Below are positions 47,205-59,639 of a stretch of DNA of 64,000 nt, one piece after another. A model generated the notes under the pieces. That model saw nothing but the letters and a program-made list of their open reading frames with translations. It was not told where the DNA came from and did not search any database. The DNA is from Ignelater luminosus. Taxonomy: Eukaryota; Arthropoda; Insecta; Coleoptera; Elateridae. The first letter of the stretch is position 1. Every line of letters starts with the position of its first letter. Position numbers and translations under genes: made by a program. The stretch is taken from contig VTPC01089655.1 of assembly GCA_011009095.1 (NCBI GenBank), positions 16,597 through 80,596 on the forward strand. Reading direction: 5' to 3'.

Positions 47205-47600
47205 TTATCTATTTCTAAACGTGTTGTTTGCAAGACAATATACGCCCATGTGGTAAATAAACTGAAGGAGCATTGTCCTTCGTATGCTATCATAAAACGT
47301 TAGGTTGCGGAACTCAAGAGAGGACAAATAGAGTTGAAAGATGAGCACCATGTCAGAAGACCCGTCTCTGTGTCCATTCCGGAAAATGTTGATGCCGTGC
47401 ATAATATCATTTTAATAGCTCTACAAATTGTGCTAAAACGTACAGCAGTGACTTTGAACATTTCCTATAAACAGGTTTTTCACATACTAGTACATTGAGA
47501 TTTGGAAATGAAAAGATCTGCAAGATAAATCCCTAAATACCTGAATGCTAAAATAAAAGCGACTCAGGATAAAAACTTCCAAGTCGTTTTGCCGCCGTGT
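47205..47600 (+). pseudogene. mariner transposase fragment (N-terminal HTH region)
   Basis: One forward frame gives KEHCPSYAIIKR, a stop in place of Trp, then VAELKRGQIELKDEHHVRRP, VSVSIPENVDAVHNII, LNISYKQVFHILVH, and SAR-stop-IPKYLNAKIKATQDKN. This is the paired helix-turn-helix DNA-binding region of mariner transposases (PSYATVKRWVAEF.RGR..L.D....GRP..V). Later sequence to about 48500 may hold the degraded catalytic half, but no D-D-D motif could be placed. Confidence 0.75.
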
Positions 47601-50600
47601 TAAAGAGTATTTGTAGATGGATTCATCGTTACAACCCAAAAAGATAAGAATCATCTAAGAATTGAAAACTCGTTAGCTTCTCTTGTCCAAAGAAATTCTG
47701 TGTTTAAAAGACAACTAGAAATATCCTCGCATCAGTTTTTTGGGATGAGACAAAGTCATTATGACAGAGTACTGAACAGGGTAAAACTGTGACGGAAGTG
47801 TAATATTCTTTGGTATTGAATGAGGTTTGAAAATAAAATGTGGAAAAACGCTGTAAAGAAATTTTCAAAGTTGTACCCTTCTTATGAGACCATAAAGCTT
47901 TTCCTCACAAGTTTCTGACTAGTTCAAAAACAACCGAAAAGAAGGTTTGGCCCTTTCCAAGTATTGCCTGTTTCCTAACCTAAAAAACAGTTTAAAAAAG
48001 TCTTGATCGAATAATGATGTAATAGACGGTTTACTTCACAAATTTGTTTTGAAATGTTTTAACGTTTTCTGTCTCAAGCTAAGAACTTCTCAATACCTGA
48101 TCAATGCCTAGTCTGAGTCACCCGACTGAATGTTTCAAGTAGCAACTCCACGAGAATCTGAAACATGTGTCCGTCAGAGTTAATTATTATCGCACAGTCA
48201 CTTATTTTTGCCAAAAGGTTGTTTGCCAGATGGAGACGGGTTCTGACAAAACAGATGGACCTACAGTTAAATAAGAGTTTTGTAAGAGCTGACCGAGTAT
48301 AGTGATAGCAATCCGAAATGTCACCAAAAAGGTTTTGGACAGTAACTTTAGCAAATTTAAACGTGAAAAACCAGAAAACCTTGTTTTAAGGGTTAGAAGA
48401 TTAGTGTGCATTCTTGTAATTGGTTCCAAGATCTTTAAGCTTAACCAGAAGAGTGAAAGGTTCTTGAAGCTGGCAAAATAGGCACAGAGACATATTGAAT
48501 AGTAAGGCAAGAAACACTAGGCTTTTCATTTAGTAAAAGCTTATAGAAAGAAAAGCAATGGAAGAATAAAAAATGGTGATCACATCAGGATTTAATTTTT
48601 TGAGATTCTTCTGTCTTTCTTATTTACTAGAAGTGAATTATTTGCGTCGCATAATTATTGTAATTTGATGTACTGACGGAGTGTTAGAATATGAACAAAT
48701 TTTATTTTAGATTTGAAACATCTAAAAGAAAAAAATATATTAGAAAAGTAATAAAAATCGCCGAACATTAAAAAGTAATTTTAGTAAAATTAGTTTGCCG
48801 AGAAATCATTAAAATGCACGTTTTCGTTTCTTTGTGCGGTAAAAGTTTGTTACTAAAGATAAATTATGTAAAACTTAAATTTTGGCAAAAAAGGCATTAA
48901 TCTAAAGCCGTTTCCTTCAAAACTTGCTTGATGAATAACTCGCTAATTATTGCGTATCTGTTGCATAAATTACGCGCTCCATTTCTAACTTCAGGGCGAT
49001 AAGGAAAATCGTGCACGCCTTCCAGCAAATTCAACTCAAAAACCAATAACAATACATCAAAAATTTATCGTTAACTCAAGCAATACAAATTGGAAATCGA
49101 CCGTCCCTCGTACAGCATCTAAGAAAACTGGCGTGATATAAAAGAGATGCAATAAAAGGCAGTAAGATAGGAAATAAAAAACTCCCACCCGAATCTCACT
49201 AACGTGTTCGTAATGGACCAATAAATCATCAAGTTTTAAGTATCGGTCATACTCTTTTAAGCTCTGTCATGCTCGAAGCAGCTTTTTACTATGGTAAACT
49301 TTCCGACCAAGTCATAAATCTTTGAGCTTTAACACAACTATGCTGAACTTTTCGAGCAGCAATGCAAATGCAGCTTTTAACATGCATATTACTGCCGGAG
49401 GTGACTGGAATGAAACTAGGCGCTTGTTAAGCATCGCATTCGATCTGGGATGAAAAGAAAGTTTTCAACTTTTCCATTATAGTGTACGAAAGGAATAATG
49501 CAAAGTCTTAATTGGACTAACCCTATTTAACATCGTCTCGGACAGAATTTATTCCGAAGACGAAATAATGTAGCTTGAAAATCAATTTGTCTTGCATGTA
49601 CGACGTAATGCAATTTTATGCAGCAACGTGGTTTTGCATATTTATTAGAAAACAATACTGCTGAATCTGAGAACGAAGGAAATAGACAATACATTGGCAG
49701 ATATGCCGGTTTGGTATTAAGAAATGCAATATAATATATATATAAGTGAAGCAGAACAATGGATTTTAAGAAAATGGGCAATTTGTTTCACATATTTTAT
49801 CTTCCAGCAGCAGACCGTTCTGCAGAACCTCAGAAAATGCTGTCTGCAGCCCGAGGACATTACGCTATATTTCTTATGGACTATTATTACGCTAGGAAAG
49901 ACAAATTTTATATTACACGTTTTTTCCCTAAATAATATATTAAAACGAAAAATGATTCTAGGTGTCTCGAGCAGTACATTAGATATCATAAAAACTCAGA
50001 ACAGTTACACCAAGTTTCTATCACTAAATACGTCCAAACAAATAGATTATCTTAATTAATCTGCTTTTATGTCAGACTAGAAATTATTTGACTAATTGAA
50101 ATATAAATAGCTTTAGCTCTTGGTATACAAACTTTTTTGGATTTCTCTTGTGCTTCTCTAGCTATTTCTAGGCGTCAAGTTATTTAGCTGAAAACAACCT
50201 TAGTATTTGTGTCCTTCCAATTTGCTGAACAATCTCTCACGTTTGCGTAACCCTACTGCCAAAAAACTACAGCAAAGATTATTTACATCTAATTTTTTTT
50301 TTACTTTAAACTAGAAATTACTTTGAATTTTTATCACAAGGCCAAAAAATTCTTTGTGAAGAGAAGATGCCAACAGCTTCAGTTGAAAAAATAAATCCTA
50401 AGGTGTGAGAGAAGTTTTACTTAGAAAAAACTTGTCTATCAAGATTATTTAAAAATGATTAACAACAAAATTTGATAGTCCTAGAAAATAAATCTGATTT
50501 ATGTTGCTGTGACTGTAACTGTCACGTCAAAAAAGTTTAGACTTTTCAACTGTTCAGGTTATGACGGTGTGTCAACTCAAGATTCTCGAGCAATTTCTAC

Positions 50601-50640
50601 CTCTGTACTTTTCCGGGACTTCTCTCCTTGATACGCTTTT
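47601..50640. other. Non-coding DNA
   Basis: The first ~900 bases may be unrecognisable mariner remains. About 48900-49460 is less AT-rich with TAATTA, TTGCATAAATTACG and similar sites, possibly regulatory. Open frames on both strands at 49717-50059 overlap each other and have no motif. Confidence 0.35.
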
Positions 50641-50990
50641 CAACGAACTCCGAAGGAGTCGTTACTGAATTTGCGAAGTTTGTCTGTGTGTCTGTCTGTA
50701 TGTCTGTCCGCATTTTTTGTCAAATTTTGAAATTTTGACTTCAGATTCGGATTCTACATCAAAAACTAAAGACTACGTGGTATCTTCGTTTTTTGATAAC
50801 TCTTCGGGAACATGGTCAAAATGGCCGCCGAAAATTGGAAAATTCCCAAAATTCTTTTTTTTTACTTTAGAATTGTATTCTGCATCAAAAAATAAGACAA
50901 ACGTGTACTTTTAGTTTTTTGATATCACCTCGGAAACATGGTCAAAATGGCTGCCAAAGTCTGAAAAAAGTAACAAAACGGAGTTCGTTG
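50641..50990. mobile_element. 350-bp element with 12-bp perfect inverted ends and internal repeat
   Basis: CAACGAACTCCG at 50641-50652 and CGGAGTTCGTTG at 50979-50990 are exact inverted ends. After a TGTCTGTCTG-rich stretch (about 50680-50710), a block occurs twice about 128 bases apart: TTCTRCATCAAAAA then AACATGGTCAAAATGGC (around 50752-50825 and 50880-50955). No coding capacity. Confidence 0.7.
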
Positions 50991-51734
50991 CGGTTATGCT
51001 TTGCATTCCCAGATGTTTCTAGTTGGTTTTAGTTCAGACTTGACTCTATCCGTCTTTGCGATGTAAGCCAGGTTTTTAAGAAAATCGGTGTTATTCGGCC
51101 ATTTTCGACTGGCATTTAGTGCACTGCAACTGGATATGTTAACAGAACTACCAGGCAGTGCACTGTGACAAACAACATTAGTCATGGTACCGGTCGAAGT
51201 ACAAAACCCATTGAACTCAAATCAACCTTTACTATTTTATCAAATAACTAATTCATTCAAAAGAGCATTGTTTTGATGCGGGCAATAAGTTTATTCCAAA
51301 TGTGGCTGTGCGTAATTTGTCAAATAGGCCTGTTTTTTGTCTGTCTTTGATGATTCCTTTATTCCTTTTGCTTTTCTTGTATGTTACTGTGACCAATTTC
51401 GCATTGGTTTTTCTTTGTTAATGTTTTAGCTTCTTGACACATGTGTGTTGCAACTGCTTCAGTATCGAGCTAGTAACTGCAATAGTATCTTCCCCAATCT
51501 TAAACCTGTCAAATGTCAATTGAATGCCTTTGTTAACGTGTAAGTGTTCCAATGCTTTTTAAAATCTGTACATTCCTAGCGACGACGGTGGATATTGCAT
51601 TGTATAAGCTGCAATGACAGGTACAAAGCAAGATGCTACTAGGATTACTGATTATTTTAGCTTGGTTTGATTTTGATACGGGTAGTGTTTATAGTAGCAT
51701 CTGTGGTTGGTTTGTGGTTGACTTTCTGATTTAT
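50991..51734. other. Non-coding DNA, probably BEL/Pao 3' remains
   Basis: Lies downstream of the BEL/Pao tail on the minus strand and may contain its 3' UTR or LTR; no LTR pair found. Confidence 0.35.
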
Positions 51735-51905
51735 TAGGAGAGGTATAAACTTGTAGATTGATTTCTTTAAAGTAGGCAGCTCTCCTTTATCGGATTGTTC
51801 TATCTACAGCTGGGTGCACTTCCGAGATTCTGGCCAACGTCTATTAGACTAGAAAACATTGTCATCTTTAAGTAGAACTCAGTGTCTAACTTCAACTTCA
51901 GCGGT
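51735..51905 (-). pseudogene. BEL/Pao-type pol C-terminal fragment
   Basis: Minus strand: VLLKDDNVF, a damaged join, RRWPES / LARISEVHPAVDRTIR in neighbouring frames. It resembles the BEL/Pao pol end (LVL.KDDN.PP..WPLARI.EVHPG.DG..R). One frameshift and stops; no LTR identified. Confidence 0.55.
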
Positions 51906-52139
51906 TCTTTACATTTATACCGATGTTGAAGTCATCAAAGATATTCTAATGCCCAAGCCTTCCAGAAATTCATTTTGATTTTTTGTATGAGTTTTCATTT
52001 TAATAATACATACTACTTACTAGCCTAATAATGTCACTAGTAATAAGCGCCAAGAATGCTTGTAAATTAGGTGTTGCAAAACAAATCTTGATAACGTGGA
52101 TTTCTGTATTTTTTTATGTTTGAATATTAATCCAGAGTA

Positions 52140-52445
52140 TTATAATTCTTTGTTCTACTTTATACTCAACCCTAATACAGGGAGTCCGACCCGCGTTAGT
52201 ATTCTGCTCTTCATAAAGGTTAATAGAAGGCAGAACTTGACTCCCATTCTTATTTAACCCTCTTGAGGTAAATGGAAAGCCAAGTCCGACTTTGGACACC
52301 TTTTGGTGGGCAGAGTCCAACCTGTGATTTTATTTAGTTCTATTAAGAAAGCTATTGTAGGCCAAAGGAAATTGAGCCACCGCAGGTGGCCCGTTGGTGG
52401 ACGGGCCCCGATCCGTGTTCATATTTAGTTTTTTTAAGATGATTA
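52140..52445. repeat. Degenerate tandem repeat units, family also at 63465-63615
   Basis: Four related stretches, each an AGTCCRACCYGYG-type block followed by a T-rich tract and TTAATAGNAGGC-like block, begin near 52185, 52247, 52326 and 52418. Spacing varies (about 50-90 bases). A GCCACCGCAGGTGGCCCG palindromic block at 52376 has a relative, GCCACCGGTGGTG, at 63521. Confidence 0.55.
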
Positions 52446-52501
52446 ATAATAGTGAGGACAAAACCAGACCAATTCCATACAGAACAAATCCTGATTGGTG
52501 A

Positions 52502-52560
52502 TAGCCGTTCAAGTGTGATGAAGTCAGGCCGTGGGTTTGATTCCTGACTGAGCCTGCATA
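52502..52560 (+). mobile_element. Possible tRNA-derived SINE head
   Basis: GGTTTGATTCC at 52534-52544 matches the RNA polymerase III B box (GGTTCGANTCC) at 10 of 11 positions, and TAGCCGTTCAAGTG at 52502 is a weak A box about 32 bases upstream. It does not fold as a tRNA. Confidence 0.3.
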
Positions 52561-54284
52561 TCGGAGCAAAGCAAAATAGAGTATTTAAAAAATAGAAACT
52601 AAATGAATTTAATTAGAACTTGTGAATTAATATTTAATTTCTTTAGAAAATAAATTAATGCATAAATAAGAAATATTCTGTTCTGTGGCAATGCTCTATC
52701 GACTGAGTTATCAGATCATCCATGTTCGAGCATGAATAGTTTCTATACATCTAGTTATCGAACATATTATTTATTGGTTAGTTTAGGCTTTTTTATATCA
52801 ATCATTGATCAAAAATAGTTCACGGCAATAAATTGTTGATTTTAACAACAAAAATGCATCTTTTTATACAGAATCTGCCAGTGTAGCACCACAGTGAGTA
52901 ATGCGGCGAGAAATACTACCACAAGTGACGCCACTAATTCTACAGTAATAAACAAGTAAATTCCAGTAATGCTGCGGTCATGTACACCAAATTTCCGCAG
53001 AGATTTACCTCCCGGATCTTTATTTATTCAACTGGGATGTCGTTAGTTTTTTATAGCTGCCTTTTTGGTATTGGATTTGAACTCGACTCAAAGAACTATG
53101 AACAGACTTAAAGAAAAATGTAGGTTATATCGACCTGAGGTTTTTCTTAATAATTTTCCAAAAAAGACCTAAAAGATTGATCTCAACTAGTCTCTAAGGA
53201 CAGGGTATTGGTCTTCCTCCACCAATTACTGTTTGGTCCATAATCCTGCAATGAAGGCCTATTTGACGTTTTATCACTGTTGCTTTTCGATGATTTTATC
53301 TTATTGGATCGATCGCTGAAAGCACAGGTGTTACGTTTGGAACACAGAATTTCACTATTAAAAATTAAAAACCCGGTAAATTAAGAGTTTGGTTTGAGGT
53401 CCAATTTTGGGATAATCCCGGCCAGCTGGTAACCCTAGCTGGGTTTGTTCTTTAATTTTCAAAATATTTGCTATGCAGTCAGGTTGATTTACTGAACTTT
53501 GTCAAAATTTGTACGTTCGTATTTATTGCACATTCAATAACTTAAAAAAAGCTCCCTTCTTGAAAGGAAGAAATTAATCCTACATCTGGCTACTTTTACC
53601 ATCCTGTCCCTACTGTACAAATTGCTTGATGGTGTTAATTGTAGTATCTATCTATACTAACTATAAATTTTAAGATACTCTATGCTTTCTGTTTATTATT
53701 TTAATTAGTTATTCCCAACCAATAGAGAATGGAGTATTGTAGTATTGCCAACTAAATAGAAAGTACAATTAAAGAAAAGAAATGGTCTATTCTAAACATT
53801 TTAGTTTATCTTGTTCTGTACTTGTGTTTCTAATCTAAATAAGTGTGTTTGCATGTTGAGTATTGGATGTCTACAGTTGCCTTTAAGAACTATGCAGTAG
53901 AAGTTTTTCTTTTGTTAGGTCAGATGAAAAGGTTATTTGCCATTTTCTTGGCAAAGCACCTGAGTTACAAGCCTTGGGTGCCATAATTTTTGGGTGAGCC
54001 GCAAGGTAGCAAATATAAATTCCCGAGGGGAGATCAGCAGACCCCTATAACTAGTTAAGAGCTCTAGGGGCACCTCCCCCCATATTTTGTTGAGAGTTCG
54101 AAGAAGATCCTCATCTCTGACTTAGTTAATAAACATGTAATAGGTCTTGGGGCGCTCAAATTGTTACGATGGCCCTTGTTATTTATGGTTTTATCAGTAT
54201 TATTGTTTAATACTTATTTTTTAAATTTGGCCTCCCTTCAACATGATTTTTGTAGACGCCCGTGAAGGATTGACACAGTGACTA
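52561..54284. other. Non-coding DNA
   Basis: Mostly AT-rich; a less AT-rich patch at about 53990-54120 was not identified. Confidence 0.4.
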
Positions 54285-54725
54285 TACATAAATAGTATAA
54301 ACAAATTTTTGGTATGGCTATAGGGAGTCCTTTATCATCAAGCTTTAGAAGAACTTAAAGGAGAAAAATCTTAAGAAATGAAAACCTCAGCCAACATGTA
54401 TTTTGCTATAAAAGATATGTTAATGACTGCATATTGTACATAGACCCTAATCATAGTCGAACCACATTAAATGAATTCAACAAAATACACACCAGACTTC
54501 AATTTACTATAGAAAGAGAAACAGATGATAAAATTTTCTTGATCTTACTTTACCCAGAAACAAGAATAAAATTATCACTAAGATACAAAACAAATGTGGT
54601 CTGAGATGTACATAAGTTATCTCTTAAATACCCTAAAAACACATAAAATTAGCATTGCCAACAACCTTATACACAGAGTAATAATAATAATGGATACATA
54701 GAAGTATTCCCTGCAATTTGAATTG
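54285..54725 (+). pseudogene. Penelope-like element reverse transcriptase fragment
   Basis: Forward readings give YKQIFGMAIGSPLSS (about 54300-54345), then CYKRYVNDCILYIDPN (about 54404), LNEFNKIHTRLQFTIE and DKIFFLDL-like sequence after a frame change, then HKISIANNLIHRVI (about 54636). This is the order in Penelope-like reverse transcriptases (G...GSPLSP; RYVDD; FN..HP.L.FT.E; K...I..L..RA). The catalytic YVDD reads YVND. No GIY-YIG domain seen. Confidence 0.75.
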
Positions 54726-56435
54726 GCCAGAATCAAGAATTTCCAGCGAGATATACTCTTTCCACTGTTGAAGTATGTAACAGTAATTTCATCAATTGCT
54801 TTTACAAAATTGTTGTTAACTACCCTTCAGGCACTGGTTTATAATTTCCTTTAGTTTATTCATTTCTTAATCAATTTCAAGTTGAATATTTCTTTCTTAC
54901 TAAATCTTACTTGTTGACAGTGAGACGCTGGGTATAATTTTCCTATTTTCAAATATATTTGTGAATCCAATTGTCTGGTTTGGAGGGAGAATTTTTGCGA
55001 GTACGAACAACGACCTTGTCGAGGACGAGGAGAACGCAAAGAGGTTTTGTGCTATGTTCTCGCTGTAGCCATCTTTGACGCGAGTTTTAGTGTTTAAAAG
55101 GCCTAAATCTTAGGGTAAGGATAAGTTTATTATTGTTGTTCCCGTACTGATGCATCTTTCGGTTTTTTTACCATTAGCCTTTTTTTACGGAGGAGGCTGT
55201 AATTATCTTTTACGGAGGAATCTCAAATTAGCCTTCTAGAGGCAGCATTCAGTAACCTCTGGCGGGAGAATCTATAGGAGTGCTTCTGGTGGAATTTCTC
55301 ATCAATGAACTTTGTCCGAATGCCGATTGATTGAAACTTCGAGAAGAGGCGTATGAACTTCCAACTAGAAAATGGCTTCCAAATTTCCCATCATTAGTGG
55401 AGTTCAGAATTGCGTTTTATAATTGTAATACGTATATTCAAAAAAAACTTCTAAATAGCTTTTGGTACTTTTAAGATAATGAGCGGGGTAAATAACACAA
55501 CTTTGCAATTAATACTACAATAAAACCCGCGTGGTTTGTTTTATTCAATAAAATAAAATTATACTTTTTTGTGAAGCTCCTTAATTAATTTGGGGTTATA
55601 TTTAAGTTTTGTCAAGTATATAAAGGGAGCTATATTGATATGTATAATTTGTTGTGCTTGTTGTTTGATTAATTTTCAGATGTGTGGATAAGTCCTGTAG
55701 CACTACTTGACATCATCCGGAAGTAAATGTGGTGAGTTACTTAATTACCAACAGCATACTTTAATGTCGTTTCTCTTAATTGTTTTTTTTATTTCTGTTC
55801 ACTCAAAAAAAGGGGTTGTTCTTTTATAATATTAATTGGGATAAATTAATGCTTTACCATAGAGAGTTTTTTTCTTTAATTAAAATTTATTTAGTTACTT
55901 AAATTTTTAATGTTGCTAAAAATATGAGTATTTCTTATAACTTTAAAATTTTAACAAGGTCGAGTGATAACTATTTTTACAATTCGATTTATTTTATGTG
56001 ACTGGCTTTATTGATAAATCTTTATTGTTAGAGAAATGTATCACAAATCGTAATTTTATACTTTTTTAAACTCAATTCAATTAAATTTAAATCTCTTATA
56101 CATTTGTTGGCGCTTAGCTATATTTTGTGTAATCTTTGCTTATCTTTCGAATTAATAGAATTATATATATATTTATAAAATTCATTTCTGTGTTTTATTG
56201 TATGTGTAAATGAGAACCTTCACCTAGGGCAATCTCCTGAGCTAGTCTGGCCTAGGACCTTGATCCTTGTTTAAAAATAAAGATATTCATAAACCCTTTG
56301 AATGCAAGGTTACGCTACAAGTAATTTCTACTTATTTATTACTGTTGACTAATTTGTATTACGCAACTAAAAAAACTCTCTCAAAAAGTAAATCTAGACG
56401 TTTTAATTGAAAAGGATCAAACAGTTTCAAGAAAG
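54726..56435. other. Non-coding DNA
   Basis: 54960-55330 is less AT-rich and repeats TTTTACGGAGGA twice near 55180-55215; otherwise strongly AT-rich. Nothing identified. Confidence 0.4.
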
Positions 56436-56439
56436 AATG

Positions 56440-57810
56440 GTCTAGAGCAAGCAATTCATGGAAACGGCGAAAGGAAAAGTCGCAAACGAAAAAGAAACGT
56501 TAATGAATGGAAACGAAATATCAGAAAAAACAAACGTAATAATGATGAAAAATATAAATACTAAAAACAAACTTGTGTCTAAGAGAAAACTCAAAACACC
56601 TTGTAACAAAAAATGCCGCTGCAAATGCTACAACGTGTGAACCCAAATACAGATAGCGAAAAGAAAATACAAATAGGTCATATAACCAATCCTACTTCCT
56701 GATAAAAAGCAACGATAAAGTCTGGGTTTGCAAGAAGCTTTTTATGGCAACCCTTGACATTGGCGATACAATGATCCGTACTCCTATTTAAAAACGTGAC
56801 TCTAACTTAATTGTACAGTCAGACAAGCAAAGACAGCATCACAAACACAAAACATTGGATTTAGCTTTCAAGGAGGTAATAAGAAATCACATTAATTCAA
56901 TTCTGAAGGTAGAATCACATTACCTAAGACGCCAAACCAAACGAGAGTATTTCGAATGCTCACTAAGTATTGTCACTTTGTATTCTTTGTGTAAAGAAAA
57001 GTGTGAGGAGGGAGGCTCTGCATTTATGAAGAATCCTGTTATGAGAATGTCTTCAATGCCGAGTTAAATATAGCTTTTTACAAACCAAAGAAGGATCAAT
57101 GTAGTACTTGTGAAAGCTACAAAAATTCTAACGAGAAAGAGAGAAAACAGTTGGAAGAAAGATGCAACCAACATTCGAAAGGCAGAAAACTTTCCACAGA
57201 AGAAAAGGCGAAACATGTTGAAAATGCTAAACTGGCAAAAATAAAATGGTTGCTGTGAATGATTTACAAGCAGTTCTCTCTGTTCCATCTAAAGATATCT
57301 CTACCTTTTATTACAAGAGCAAATTAGAGACGTATAATTTTACTGTGTACGATATTGTGCCCAGACAATATATAGAATGAAACCTGTGCAAAACGTGGCG
57401 CCAATGAAATCGGTACATGTATTCTTAACTTTCTTGAACTAAATGCTCATGGCAAAAATGTTGTGCCCTTTTCAGACAATTACGCAGGGCAAAACAAAAA
57501 CAAGTCTATTACTGTTATGTATTTATGCGCCCTGCTCAAACATAATATTCTGAGTATAACCCACAGAACGTACACAAAATGAAAGAGATAGAATGCACTT
57601 CTGCATTGAGCGTGAGAAAAACAGGGTTCTGAGAAGTGATCCAATTTACTTACCCTGCCAATGGATACCTACCATACGTTCAGCCAAAAAGAATGGAAAA
57701 CCCTATAGTGCCCAAGAACCTGACACCTCCAATGTGTATGATCGAAAACAACTTTCTGGGGATCTAAGAAATAATTCTGGTTGCGAAAGAGAAGGTCCTA
57801 TTAAATAAAT
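56440..57810 (+). pseudogene. Second transposase-like gene family, decayed
   Basis: Forward frames give, in order: a basic block RKSRKRKRNVNEWKRN (about 56470), KLKTPCNKKCRCKC (about 56590), ESHYLRRQTKREYFE (about 56915), YSLCKEKCEEGG, NIAFYKPKKDQCSTCESYKN (about 57066), NDLQAVLSVPSKDISTFYYK (about 57259), FSDNYAGQNKNKS (about 57470), ITHRTYT, and EREKNRVLRSDPIYLP with TIRSAKKNGKPY (57600-57705). The same order occurs, from memory, in many uncharacterised multi-copy arthropod proteins, where DLQAVL, DNCAGQNKN and HT.NEGD carry conserved acidic residues, suggesting a DDE-type nuclease. The first two Asp survive here. Lesions: frame changes near 56540, 57040 and 57245, and stops near 57378 and 57580. 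Confidence 0.75.
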
Positions 57811-59639
57811 TATTGTGCTGAATTTTAGAAAAGATGCCCTGTATTCTATGTATTATGAATACAATTATGATGATGTGGAATGAAATGATGAATGAAAATG
57901 ATATTAGGAGATCCACCAAAAATATCACAAACAAATTTGTGCAGAACGAAGGCAATAAAGGAACAGCACCACCATTTTTACGAAATCTTAGCTTCATATT
58001 AATTTATTATTATTGATTTTATTAATAAGTATTGTTAAATTAATTTGTAAATTTTTATCTTACTTCATAATTTATTAATACATGGTAGATTCGCCACGCA
58101 ATTGAAGAGAAAGATAATATCCATGCAATACCAACAGATTTCAAAGGGTATTTTTTATTAACCTAGTTGGTGCAATATCAACATATCTCAAAGTGCAACA
58201 AGATTATTGCAAAAAAAATCCTAATTGGGAAATTAAAAATAATAATATTGATTACATAATAATCAATAAATTAGAATTCAAGTGACCAAAATTTGAACCA
58301 ATAACAATGCATAATTATCAAGATCTTGCATGATAATATCTGATTGTCAAAACTTAAAAAGGTGTTTTTCTCAAAACTATGCACTGAGGGTGCAATCTAA
58401 TATCAGTTATATTCATGAACTTGTAAGATATGTTGAAAGATTATTATTGATTAATTATCACATTAAACGCAATGTTGTATTATGATGGTTTGAGTTACTA
58501 TTGGTAGGTTTGTGTATCGGGTTGTTATGTGTAGGTAATAAAATTAGTAAAAATGTGAGCCAGGTAAGTACAATAAAATGCTTCCGACTTTCTGGATTAT
58601 AAGAACGTCTGTACACGTAGATTCTCTTTTGCTTGCTTGCGTAGTGTTTTCTCCTTTCAGTCTTGCACCAAACTTAATTAAACAGAATTTCTTTTTTATC
58701 TTTTATTCTGTTAAGCGAAGGTGTCACTGATGTTAAATTTTCTATTTATTCAAAAAGAACTTATTGGTTTTTTTTAATAATACTAATCTTGTGTCATATA
58801 GTAAACGTAAATTTATATATTTCCATGTGTAAACAATGCTGGCCTTCTGGAACGGTACTTAATAATGGATGACAAAGCTGTCCAAGATAATTTTTTTGAT
58901 TGACTTTATCTTATGAGCTAATGCATTGCTTTAATTATAGACCACATAACCATACGAAAAAATTAATGAGCAACAGCAACTAATACTTAAACAACTTGTA
59001 AAATTGAAATTACCAAACCTTATGATCGTGAATATGAATAGTTATTTCCAGCAAGCAACGCAAATCATTGTTCTGCACGATTATCTTTTTTAATTTGAAA
59101 ATCCCTAACAAGGAACATTCTAAGGAAAAAAAAAAAGTAAAAGAAGCACAGATTAAAACAGAAAACAAAAGTTAAAATGCAAATTACAAGAGAACTAACT
59201 TTAAAGCTAAAAGGGTAATTTCTAATGTTCGGGTTAAAACTTTTTTATAATGAAATGTTTTTACGTAGACCACATTTTTCTTTTACAAAACAAAGTTTTT
59301 GTTAAAACTGAAAAAAGAAGGTTTTTATAACCCTGAAGGTTTAAAATATAGAAAATCTTAATTGAGAACTTTTATATTACAGCAGCCATACAAAATATAA
59401 CATTTTAATGGTTCATTTCAAGAATTTTCAGTTTTAGTTCAGTAATATAAATTCCAGCTGAATCAGCAACAGAATTTCAAGTTATCCTCTGGCAATGATG
59501 TTTTCAGTGAAGTCCTGTATAGATACGAGAAAATTTAATAAAAGCATTGTCCGGGAACTCCGCTATAATCTTGTACAATACAGCAAGGATTAGAAGGAAA
59601 ACAAAGAGTACAAAATAGGACATTCTGACAGCAAACGCT

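Noticed and set aside
47205..48510. Minus-strand frames of 65 and 102 codons
   Set aside because: They are antisense to the mariner remnant or its degraded flank.
49717..50059. Overlapping frames of 90 and 111 codons on opposite strands
   Set aside because: No family motif on either strand and ordinary AT-rich composition; chance frames.
52690..52720. Minus-strand AACTCAGTCGATAGAGC, like a tRNA A box
   Set aside because: No B box follows within 60 bases on that strand.
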